Origin: Zhongshania aliphaticivorans
GTDB taxonomy: Bacteria > Pseudomonadota > Gammaproteobacteria > Pseudomonadales > Spongiibacteraceae
DNA: 64,000 nt
NCBI RefSeq assembly: GCF_902705875.1
Contig: NZ_CACSIK010000001.1
Span: forward strand, 1,171,994 to 1,235,993
Direction of reading: 5' to 3'
The translations under genes and the position numbers were made by a program. Below the pieces are notes generated by a model. The model saw only the letters and a program-made list of their open reading frames with translations, searched no databases and was not told the DNA's origin. How positions within the stretch are numbered: position 1 is the stretch's first letter; each line of letters starts with the position of its first letter. Positions 21,995-29,098 of this stretch are shown here, one piece after another.

Positions 21995-22043
21995 GTATTA
22001 CTATTGTTATTCAGCCGTGCGCTGATCAGAGTTAAATAGAATT

Positions 22044-23453
22044 ATGGTTCCTGTTATTGCCTTGGTAGGCCGACCTAATGTCGGAAAATCAACTCTGTTC
22101 AATCGGCTGACAAAAAGTCGCGATGCCTTAGTGGCGAATTTCCCAGGACTAACTCGCGATCGAAAATATGGCGAGGCCAACCACAATAAACGCCGTTATA
22201 TTGTTATTGATACCGGCGGTGTTAATGGCGATGAAGTGGGTATTGATGGCCCCATGGCACAGCAGTCCATGTTGGCAATTGATGAAGCTGATGTGGTTTT
22301 ACTCATGCTAGATGCTAAAGCGGGATTAATGCCGGCAGATGAAGGCTTAATTAAGCATTTACGCAGCTGCTCCAAGCCTGTGTTTTTTGTTGCTAACAAA
22401 GTTGATGGTACTGATGCCGAAGTCGCTAAGGCAGAATTTTACAAAACTGGCGCCGCGAAAATTTACCCACTGACTGCAACACAAGGTAAGGGGGTCAGAA
22501 TATTAATGGATGATGTGCTTGCTGAATTTCCTCAAGAGGATGAAGACAAGCAAGCATCGCTGGCTACGGGTAAAAAAATTGCCGTAGTTGGGCGGCCAAA
22601 TGTAGGAAAATCTACATTAGTAAATAGAATGCTAGGTGAAGACCGAGTAGTGGTATACGACGAGCCCGGCACGACACGGGATAGTGTTTATATAAATTAT
22701 GAGCGTGAAGGCGAAGCCTACACCTTGATAGATACTGCAGGTATTCGTAAGCGTAAGCATATATCTGAGACCGTTGAAAAGTTTTCCATTGTGAAAACCT
22801 TGAAAGCCATCGACGACGCCAATGTGGTTATTCTAGTCATGGATGGCCGGGAAAGTATTGTTGATCAAGATTTGCATTTGCTTGGACAAGTTGTCGATTC
22901 TGGGCGGGCTGTAGTTGTAGCCATTAATAAATGGGACGGGCTGACAACAGAGCAAAAAGATCATATAAAGAAAGAATTGGATCGGCGCTTACAATTTATC
23001 GATTTTGCCGAAATTCACTTTATCTCTGCCTTGCATGGCACAGGTGTTGGGCATTTGTACGAGTCTGTTGAAAAGGCGTATGAATCAGCAACAAGACAGT
23101 TACAAACACGAATGCTAACAACGATTTTGGAGGGTGCTGTACACGATCACTCGCCACCGATGATAAATGGCCGTCGTATCAAGTTGCGTTACGCTCATCC
23201 GGGCGGACAAAATCCTCCGATTATTGTTATTCATGGTAACCAGACTGAAAAAGTACCTAATAGCTACACGCGGTATTTAGAGAAGGTTTTTCGTCGTGAA
23301 TTAAACATGATGGGTACGCCCATTAAAATTGAATTTAAAACCTCGGAAAACCCTTTTGAAGGAAAGAAAAATGAGCTTAGCAAGCGTCAAATTGAACGCA
23401 AGCAACGCCTAATGCGTTTTGCTAAGGCAAAAACAGCGAGAAAGAAAAAATAA
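22044..23453 (+). CDS. der: Ribosome biogenesis GTPase Der (EngA)
   Basis: Der carries two GTPase domains in tandem and is needed for 50S subunit maturation. G1 motifs GRPNVGKST occur twice, near residues 8 and 182; DTGG and DTAGI provide G3; NKVD and NKWD provide G4. A KH-like domain follows ([21 protein letters not shown]). The basic C-terminal tail ([17 protein letters not shown]) is usual in gammaproteobacteria. The length is 469 residues (E. coli 490). It ends the conserved ndk-to-der run. Confidence 0.97.
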   Translation: MVPVIALVGRPNVGKSTLFNRLTKSRDALVANFPGLTRDRKYGEANHNKRRYIVIDTGGVNGDEVGIDGPMAQQSMLAIDEADVVLLMLDAKAGLMPADEGLIKHLRSCSKPVFFVANKVDGTDAEVAKAEFYKTGAAKIYPLTATQGKGVRILMDDVLAEFPQEDEDKQASLATGKKIAVVGRPNVGKSTLVNRMLGEDRVVVYDEPGTTRDSVYINYEREGEAYTLIDTAGIRKRKHISETVEKFSIVKTLKAIDDANVVILVMDGRESIVDQDLHLLGQVVDSGRAVVVAINKWDGLTTEQKDHIKKELDRRLQFIDFAEIHFISALHGTGVGHLYESVEKAYESATRQLQTRMLTTILEGAVHDHSPPMINGRRIKLRYAHPGGQNPPIIVIHGNQTEKVPNSYTRYLEKVFRRELNMMGTPIKIEFKTSENPFEGKKNELSKRQIERKQRLMRFAKAKTARKKK

Positions 23454-23516
23454 TGAATAAGCGCTGAGTTGTATGCTGGGGTATAGCCTTCATTCACTAC
23501 TATTTCTGTTTACGTA

Positions 23517-23927
23517 ATGTCTCTACCAATTTCGGAAAGCAAAAAACCTGATCTAGATAAGCCTGAACATATTGCCACGTTTGTTGAGGCTTTCTATGCC
23601 CGTCTTCTAAAAGATGAAACGTTAGCGCCCCTGTTTACCGATGTGGCCGCCATAAATATTCGCGAGCATTTTCCGAGGATAGAAGCATACTGGCAGAAGC
23701 TGTTACTCGGGGATAGACAGTATCAGCGACATACAATGAACATTCATCGCCAACTTGACGCCAAGCAACGCTTAACAGCGGAAAATTTTGATCAATGGTT
23801 GATGTATTTTATTGAAGCTGCGGATAGTGGCTTTGCTGGTGAAAATACCGAAAAGGCGAAACGAATAGCCACGGTGATCGCTGGCAACATGCGTAAGTCA
23901 TTACAGATTGAGAAAAATAGCGACTAA
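23517..23927 (+). CDS. Group III truncated hemoglobin
   Basis: A 136-residue protein with the pattern of group III (P-type) truncated globins. It has FVEAFYARLLKDETLAPLF near residues 22-40, HFPRIEAYWQKLLLGDRQYQ in the CD/E region, and a likely proximal His77 in MNIHRQL. Members bind heme and are thought to act in oxygen or nitric-oxide chemistry, though roles are poorly established. No clear ribosome-binding site is seen before the ATG. It stands between der and an SDR gene with no obvious partner. Confidence 0.85.
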   Translation: MSLPISESKKPDLDKPEHIATFVEAFYARLLKDETLAPLFTDVAAINIREHFPRIEAYWQKLLLGDRQYQRHTMNIHRQLDAKQRLTAENFDQWLMYFIEAADSGFAGENTEKAKRIATVIAGNMRKSLQIEKNSD

Positions 23928-24019
23928 TCCTGCCTCACAATTTTATATTAGGCGTGTCCTTGTATTGAAAGCCTAAGTTTCCTTCTTTTACTTTCCCTGG
24001 TTCTAACTTTTAAGCTTGA

Positions 24020-24035
24020 CCCCATCCATATGGGG
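24020..24035. other. Short palindrome upstream of the SDR gene
   Basis: CCCCAT at 24020-24025 and ATGGGG at 24030-24035 form an inverted repeat around CCAT, immediately after TTGACC (24016-24021). It lies 74 bases before the SDR start in a 181-base gap. It could be an operator overlapping a -35 hexamer, but no good -10 was found at a fitting distance. A weak terminator for the globin gene is an alternative, although no T-run follows. Confidence 0.3.
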
Positions 24036-24108
24036 GGTGTTGAACAAACCTAGCTTGGTTAAGCTAAGCAAAATTATTCCCATAAATTAAAATAACAGGA
24101 TATTAATT

Positions 24109-24897
24109 ATGCTTTTAAATGGCAAAGTGGTCATCGTGTCAGGTATTGGCCCTGGGCTCGGGCAAGAGCTCGCGGTAGAAGCCGCTAAACAAGGTGCGTC
24201 AGTGGCAATGTGCGCACGAACAATGAGTAAGCTAGATCAGGCAGAGGCCGCAATTGCTGCTTTAGATTTAGGAATCGAGGTGCTCAAGGTTGCTACAGAT
24301 ATTAGTGATCGAGAGCAGTGTGCAAACTTGGTTACGCAAACAGTAGCGCGTTTTGGTCGTATCGATGTACTCTTCAATAGTGCGTATAACCCAGGTGAGT
24401 TTGGTCCCATAGAGTCTGCTAATTTAGATAGTTGGCGAGCGGCAATGGATGTGAATTTATTCGGCACGATGGCACTGACGCTGGAAGCTATACCACAAAT
24501 GAAAAAGCAAGGTAGTGGCGCGATAGTCATGATTAATACCATGGTAACTCGCAAGCCACTTCATACGCAGGGAGGTTATGGGGCATCAAAGGCAGCTTTA
24601 GCCAATGCAACCTCACATTTAGCCTTAGAGCTTGGGCGTTACAATATCCGTGTTAACTCAGCGTATATGGGGTGGATGTGGGGCCCTGCGGTGGAAGGAT
24701 ACTTGCAAATGAATGCCAGTGCAGGAGGCCCTAGTGTCACGGAGCAAGCGGCAGTAATATCAAAAAATATCCCTATTGGTCATATTCCAGATGATGCCGA
24801 TTGTGCGAAAGCCGCGATATTTTTGGGCTCTGATTATGCTTGCGCTATTACCGGCGCCGCTTTAGATGTCAATGGTGGCGAGTATTTGCCACATTGA
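24109..24897 (+). CDS. SDR family oxidoreductase
   Basis: A 262-residue short-chain dehydrogenase/reductase with an N-terminal Rossmann fold (SGIGPGLG at 11-18, a variant of TGxxxGxG). Asn116 and the Y157xxxK161 pair (GGYGASKAAL) are in place. At the usual catalytic Ser position, 13 residues before the Tyr, there is Thr144 (MINTMVT). The motif DVLFNSAYNP replaces the usual NNAG block. The C-terminal GAALDVNGGEYLPH is typical of SDRs. Substrate is unknown. It has its own AGGA ribosome-binding site, and no operon partner is visible. Confidence 0.85.
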   Translation: MLLNGKVVIVSGIGPGLGQELAVEAAKQGASVAMCARTMSKLDQAEAAIAALDLGIEVLKVATDISDREQCANLVTQTVARFGRIDVLFNSAYNPGEFGPIESANLDSWRAAMDVNLFGTMALTLEAIPQMKKQGSGAIVMINTMVTRKPLHTQGGYGASKAALANATSHLALELGRYNIRVNSAYMGWMWGPAVEGYLQMNASAGGPSVTEQAAVISKNIPIGHIPDDADCAKAAIFLGSDYACAITGAALDVNGGEYLPH

Positions 24898-24961
24898 TGG
24901 TTGCTCTGCCAGCAAATGTGATTTGACCGACCAGTCTGCTTTTATTCTTTTACATTACTTG

Positions 24962-24998
24962 AATACGCTATTAAGTCATTTCAACTCAATAGCGTATT
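24962..24998. terminator. Inverted repeat between convergent genes, possible terminator
   Basis: AATACGCTATT at 24962-24972 and AATAGCGTATT at 24988-24998 form an 11-bp stem with a 15-base loop between the SDR gene (+) and the lysine-rich protein gene (-). The stem is AT-rich and no T-run follows on either strand, so termination is only one possibility. Confidence 0.35.
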
Positions 24999-25015
24999 GA
25001 ATAACCTAGCGGCTG

Positions 25016-25582
25016 TTATTCAACAGCCTTTTTCGCTACGGCTTTCTTAGCTGGCGTTTTTTTGGCGACAGCTTTTTTAGCCGCGGCCTTCTTCGCTGGG
25101 GCTTTCTTAATCGCTGTGGTCTTTGCAGCCACTTTTTTAGCAGTGGTTTTTTTCACTGCCGCTTTTTTGGCTGTAACTTTACTTTTGGAATCGAATTTTT
25201 TAGCGGCCTCTTGTGCGGCTTTAGCCATGGCTTTGGCATGCTGATAATCGGCCTTTAGTTCAGTAAGCTGATTTTTGGCCATAATCATCACCGCCTTAGC
25301 ATCTAACTCGAGCTCTTTGGCGCTATCAACGGCAGAGTGGGCTCGATCCACTTGCTTTTGGATACGGCTGTCCATTTTGGCTTTGGCTTTTTTCTGTAAA
25401 TCACTGAGCTTAGTTTGTTCGGTTTTTAATTTGTCTTTGGCGCGTTCCGCTTGAGCTTTTGCTTTATCAATGGCTTTGTGGGCATCGGCTATTAAGCGAT
25501 CACGTAGTATTTCAACTTTTGATTCTAATGATTCCATTTCCTTGCGGATCAATGCGACCGGATCCATTTTTTTATTTGTCAT
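25016..25582 (-). CDS. Lysine/alanine-rich histone H1-like (AlgP-type) protein
   Basis: A 188-residue basic protein in two parts. Residues 1 to about 130 are a charged helical, probably coiled-coil region (IRKEMESLESKVEILRDRL, KAKAQAERAKDKLKTEQTKLSDLQKKAKAK). From about residue 135 to the end the sequence is built from repeated KKxxAKK/PAKKA units resembling eukaryotic histone H1 tails and Pseudomonas AlgP/AlgR3. Such proteins bind DNA non-specifically. The exact function here is unknown. The repetitive 3' part of the gene is prone to length variation by slippage. Confidence 0.85.
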   Translation of the reverse strand: MTNKKMDPVALIRKEMESLESKVEILRDRLIADAHKAIDKAKAQAERAKDKLKTEQTKLSDLQKKAKAKMDSRIQKQVDRAHSAVDSAKELELDAKAVMIMAKNQLTELKADYQHAKAMAKAAQEAAKKFDSKSKVTAKKAAVKKTTAKKVAAKTTAIKKAPAKKAAAKKAVAKKTPAKKAVAKKAVE

Positions 25583-25703
25583 ATCAGCGAGCCTCAGTAA
25601 AGGTGATTTGTCATTAATCGACGAACTTCACTACAAGTAACCTTCATAACATAGCAAATTTTGCGATAATGCACAGTTAAACTTGAGCGTAAAGGGGCTA
25701 ATA

Positions 25704-26000
25704 ATGGATAAAGCACAAAGTGATGCGATAGAGGCGGCAGTTTTTCGTCGATTATTATCGCATTTGGATCAGCGAAAAGATGTTCAAAATATAGACCTTA
25801 TGAACCTTGCCGGCTTTTGTCGAAACTGTCTGTCAAAATGGTATGTTGCGGCAGCAGAACAAGAGGGTGTTGGAGTCGAATACGAGGCCGCTCGGGAGCG
25901 GGTGTATGGTATGCCCTACCCACAATGGAAAGCTGAGTTTCAGGCAGAGGCGAGTGCAGAGCAGCTTGCTAGTTTTACAAAAAATAAGCCACAAGAATAA
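25704..26000 (+). CDS. DUF1244 domain protein
   Basis: A 98-residue protein, almost entirely one DUF1244 domain. The core includes EAAVFRRLLSHLDQR, NIDLMNLAGFCRNCLSKWY and ERVYGMPYPQWKAEFQ. The family is widespread in proteobacteria, and I know of no assigned function. I start at the ATG at 25704 because AAAGGGG stands 7 bases upstream; a TTG seven codons earlier is possible. The conserved pair of cysteines (CRNC) could bind metal, which is inference. Confidence 0.85.
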   Translation: MDKAQSDAIEAAVFRRLLSHLDQRKDVQNIDLMNLAGFCRNCLSKWYVAAAEQEGVGVEYEAARERVYGMPYPQWKAEFQAEASAEQLASFTKNKPQE

Positions 26001-26026
26001 GGTGTTAAATTAACCTTAGTGCGGCC

Positions 26027-26428
26027 TTAAAGGCCGCCATTGGGAATAAATCTATTGTCGGTGTTATTGCGAATCCAAAGTAATAATTCCCGGTCTAATT
26101 TTTCGCCGCGTTTGCGCAAAACCTTGTTGAGCCAAATGGCGGGCGATTCTTTACCAGCATCCCAACCGTCAATTAACTTCTCTGCCTTGGTAAAAAAACG
26201 TATCAAGGCAATAATATCGTCATTGCTTAGCTCCACGGCAGCGTCTTGCCACTGTTGTTGAGGAAGGCGCATAACAACACTGTATTTTTGTTGTTCTTCA
26301 GTAGTAAAGGGGGTTGGCAATGCATCTAGGCGGTCTTCCGTACTAATTGTAATACAGCGTTTCAGCCACTCTTGGTCTATTGTCATAGTGGTTTTTTCTG
26401 TTTCAGGAATCCAGCTACCGATTGTCAT
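26027..26428 (-). CDS. Conserved hypothetical protein
   Basis: A 133-residue soluble protein that I do not recognise with certainty. It has no signal peptide or membrane segment. Visible features are IDQEWLKRCITISTEDRLDALPTPFT and a C-terminal LWIRNNTDNRFIPNGGL. A second in-frame ATG (MTIDQEW) 14 codons in is an alternative start. Its stop codon lies inside a GC-rich hairpin (GCGGCC 26021-26026, GGCCGC 26032-26037), and it faces the DUF1244 gene. Clean codon use suggests a real gene. Confidence 0.6.
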   Translation of the reverse strand: MTIGSWIPETEKTTMTIDQEWLKRCITISTEDRLDALPTPFTTEEQQKYSVVMRLPQQQWQDAAVELSNDDIIALIRFFTKAEKLIDGWDAGKESPAIWLNKVLRKRGEKLDRELLLWIRNNTDNRFIPNGGL

Positions 26429-26556
26429 TTTTAAAACTCATATTGCATACAGTGCAGGCATTATAGCGCACATTGCTAGGTGACTTGCGTGATGGTATTT
26501 GGTATTTTGCTGGCTATTTATACAGTTATGTAGGCTGGGGCGATGGGTGGTGCTGT

Positions 26557-27633
26557 TTGCGCAAGATAATTCACTGCGACTGTGATTGTTTTTACGCCTC
26601 TGTTGAGCTGCGAGATGATCCAAGCTTGAAGGGCTTGCCTGTCGCTGTAGGTGGCGCTGCAGAGCGAAGGGGAGTGGTCGCCACGTGTAATTATGAGGCG
26701 CGAACGTTTGGTATCCATTCAGCGATGCCGACAGCGAGTGCATTAAGGCGCTGCCCCAACCTCATTGTACTTACGCCGAGGATGGAGGCCTATCGTGAAG
26801 TTGCTTTGCAGATACGGGGTATATTTAAACGTTATACGGAATTAATTGAACCCTTATCTCTTGATGAGGCTTATTTGGATGTGACGGATTGCGATGCTTT
26901 TCAAGGTAGTGCAACCCGTATTGCTCAAGCAATCCGACAGCATGTGCGTGACGAGGTGGGTATTACTATTTCGGCTGGGGTAGCCCCCAATAAGTTTTTA
27001 GCGAAAGTGGCAAGTGACTGGGATAAGCCTGACGGATTGACGGTGATTACACCGGCACAAGTTGATGAATTTGTTCTTAGCCTTCCTGTAAGCAAAATAC
27101 ATGGAGTGGGTAAGGTGATGACAGCGCGTATGGCGGATCAGGCGATATATTCATGTGCCGATCTACGGCTGCGTACCCTAGAGGAGCTGCAAGGCTTATT
27201 CGGTAAGTTTGGTCAGCAGTTATATGATTATGCGCGTGGTGTGGATTCTCGGTCCGTTAAACCTCACCGAGAGCGTAAGTCTCTGAGTGTCGAAACTACT
27301 TTTGCTCAAGACCTTGAGGGAATTGAGACGGCAAAAAATCAAGTGGTGGATTTGTTTAAAGAGTTAGAGAAACGACTGCTTCGGGTCGAGAATAAGCCCT
27401 TATCCGGTGTTTTTGTTAAGCTTAAATCGGCCGATTTTCGTCAAACTACCATTGATCGCCGCTACCAAGGCGAATTAACAACTGTATTGTTTGAGCAATT
27501 ATTAGAGGAAGCGTGGCCGAGAATGGCCTCTCCATTACGTTTAATTGGGCTTGGTGTTCGCTTTGATTCTAAGGTGGAAAAAACCACGGTATCAAAGGTG
27601 GTCCGTGAGGAACAATTGGATTTATTTTCTTAA
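26557..27633 (+). CDS. dinB: DNA polymerase IV (Y-family)
   Basis: A translesion polymerase of 358 residues. RKIIHCDCDCFYASVE near the N-terminus carries the first metal-binding Asp, and SLDEAYLDVT carries the catalytic Asp-Glu pair. KFLAKVASDWDKPDGL and KIHGVGKVMTARM (helix-hairpin-helix) follow. The C-terminal EEQLDLFS is a sliding-clamp binding peptide. I start at TTG 26557, because the protein then begins RKIIH like its homologues. The open frame runs 28 codons further upstream without family similarity, and GGGTGG precedes the TTG. No LexA box was looked up. Confidence 0.93.
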   Translation: MRKIIHCDCDCFYASVELRDDPSLKGLPVAVGGAAERRGVVATCNYEARTFGIHSAMPTASALRRCPNLIVLTPRMEAYREVALQIRGIFKRYTELIEPLSLDEAYLDVTDCDAFQGSATRIAQAIRQHVRDEVGITISAGVAPNKFLAKVASDWDKPDGLTVITPAQVDEFVLSLPVSKIHGVGKVMTARMADQAIYSCADLRLRTLEELQGLFGKFGQQLYDYARGVDSRSVKPHRERKSLSVETTFAQDLEGIETAKNQVVDLFKELEKRLLRVENKPLSGVFVKLKSADFRQTTIDRRYQGELTTVLFEQLLEEAWPRMASPLRLIGLGVRFDSKVEKTTVSKVVREEQLDLFS

Positions 27634-27680
27634 ATAAATCCTGTGTAGCTTTGATGAGTAAGAACTTTAAGACGTAAAAA

Positions 27681-27700
27681 AGGGCGGTAAAAACCGCCCT
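27681..27700. terminator. Bidirectional rho-independent terminator (dinB / OmpA)
   Basis: AGGGCGGT at 27681-27688 pairs perfectly with ACCGCCCT at 27693-27700 around an AAAA loop, with A-rich sequence before and T-rich sequence after. It lies between the convergent dinB (+) and ompA-like (-) genes and can serve both. Confidence 0.85.
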
Positions 27701-27719
27701 TATTCATTGTGGTTCAGCC

Positions 27720-29030
27720 TTATTGATTAGGGCTGATAACTTGTAACTCAACACGACGATTGCGCTCACGGCCTTCATCAGTATTGTTGTCAGCTACCGG
27801 CTTGCTTTCACCGTACCCTTTCGCTTGCTGACGAGAAGATGCAATGCCTTTAGTAGTCAAGTAATTGACTACTGATTGCGCCCGCTCTTGCGATAGAGTT
27901 TGGTTATAGCTGTCACTGCCGATAGAGTCAGTGTGTCCCATAATAATGATACTAACATCCGGCTCATTGCCTAGAGACTCAGCTACCTTGTTTAGGATGG
28001 TCTGAGAGTCGAGCATTAAGCGCGATTTGTTAAACTCAAAATGTACACCAGTTAGTTCAACCGTTTGTGATATCACGCAACCACGTGAATTCACCTTCAG
28101 ACCAGGTAAGGTACCTGGGCACTGGTCAATCTTATCTGGTACGCCATCGCCATCGCTATCGAGAGGGCAGCCTTGAGCATTAACCGGTACGCCGTGAGGT
28201 GTGTTTGGACATTGGTCAATGTCATTTGGTACACCGTCACCGTCATCATCAATAGAGCAGCCATTGACGTTTACGCGTGCGCCAGGAGGCGTGTTGGGGC
28301 ATTGGTCGCGGAAGTTAGGTATGCCGTCACCATCGCTATCAAGTGGGCAGCCGGTTGAGTCAACAGGTGTGCCGCGAGGTGTATTTGGGCATTTGTCCAA
28401 GCGATCAGGAACTCCGTCACCATCGGAGTCATAGTTGTATGGCAGGGGTTTGTCGCCAAAGGGAATCGAAATACCGATGAGTACAGCGTAGGTATAAAAA
28501 TTGTCGTCATCGGGAAAGAGTGGTGCTTGACGCTTAATGCTGTCAATTTGATAACGTACTTCACCGCGAATTGCGACGGTATCAAGTTCGTAAGTAAAAC
28601 CACCGATTAAATCACTACCATAATCTGTTTGCTCGGCAATAATACCTGGCGCTTCGTACTCGACTTCATGGTAGGTTACACCCACCCCGAGGTAGGGCTG
28701 TACGGCGTCGGCGTCAAGCATAAATGCGCCGCGAGGGAAGTATAATAAGTCTAGGCCACCTGCAGTACGGGTGTAAGTATCATTTTTGGAGTTTTTAAAT
28801 TCACCGTAGTTGATATGGCTGTCGATCATCACGTAGGAACTTATTGGTTTACCAAGACCAATTTTTCCCTCATTACCAGAGTCGAAATCACTTTGGTCCG
28901 CAAACGTGGAGCCTATCATGCCATGCATGCGCCACCGCGTATCGATTACTACTTCGTCATCTGCAGCAAAGGCAGAAAAAGCGCTGCACCCTACAGCTAG
29001 AGCAAGCGTTATATTACGCATTTGACTCAT
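27720..29030 (-). CDS. OprF-like OmpA family porin with TSP3 repeats
   Basis: A 436-residue outer-membrane protein. A signal peptide (MSQMRNITLALAVGCSAFSAFA) precedes an N-terminal beta-barrel of about 190 residues. Four or five calcium-type thrombospondin-3 repeats follow (DSDGDGVPDRLDKCPNTP and similar). The C-terminal OmpA domain binds peptidoglycan (HFEFNKSRLMLDSQT, MGHTDSIGSDSYN, NRRVELQV). Of three clustered ATGs I chose the one at 29030, since GGAGAA is then 9 bases away. It likely anchors the outer membrane to the cell wall. A large lipoprotein gene lies upstream on the same strand. Confidence 0.92.
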   Translation of the reverse strand: MSQMRNITLALAVGCSAFSAFAADDEVVIDTRWRMHGMIGSTFADQSDFDSGNEGKIGLGKPISSYVMIDSHINYGEFKNSKNDTYTRTAGGLDLLYFPRGAFMLDADAVQPYLGVGVTYHEVEYEAPGIIAEQTDYGSDLIGGFTYELDTVAIRGEVRYQIDSIKRQAPLFPDDDNFYTYAVLIGISIPFGDKPLPYNYDSDGDGVPDRLDKCPNTPRGTPVDSTGCPLDSDGDGIPNFRDQCPNTPPGARVNVNGCSIDDDGDGVPNDIDQCPNTPHGVPVNAQGCPLDSDGDGVPDKIDQCPGTLPGLKVNSRGCVISQTVELTGVHFEFNKSRLMLDSQTILNKVAESLGNEPDVSIIIMGHTDSIGSDSYNQTLSQERAQSVVNYLTTKGIASSRQQAKGYGESKPVADNNTDEGRERNRRVELQVISPNQ

Positions 29031-29061
29031 TAACATATTCTCCATGTGTGTGCATATATTA

Positions 29062-29085
29062 AAACGCGACCTTGCGGTCGCGTTT
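29062..29085 (-). terminator. Rho-independent terminator of the large lipoprotein gene
   Basis: AAACGCGACC at 29062-29071 pairs perfectly with GGTCGCGTTT at 29076-29085 around TTGC. It lies just past the stop of the minus-strand lipoprotein gene and before the OmpA gene start, so the two are separately transcribed or partly attenuated. Confidence 0.8.
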
Positions 29086-29098
29086 GTGGGGGTTACTT

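Noticed and set aside
25062..25244. Hydrophobic, Ala/Phe-rich frame opposite the histone-like tail
   Set aside because: It is the reverse complement of lysine/alanine repeat codons and mimics a membrane protein; no start signal is present.
28173..28603. Open frames opposite or within the TSP3 repeat region of the OmpA gene
   Set aside because: They are shadows caused by the repeated Asp/Gly/Pro codons; repetition in them mirrors the repeats of the real gene.
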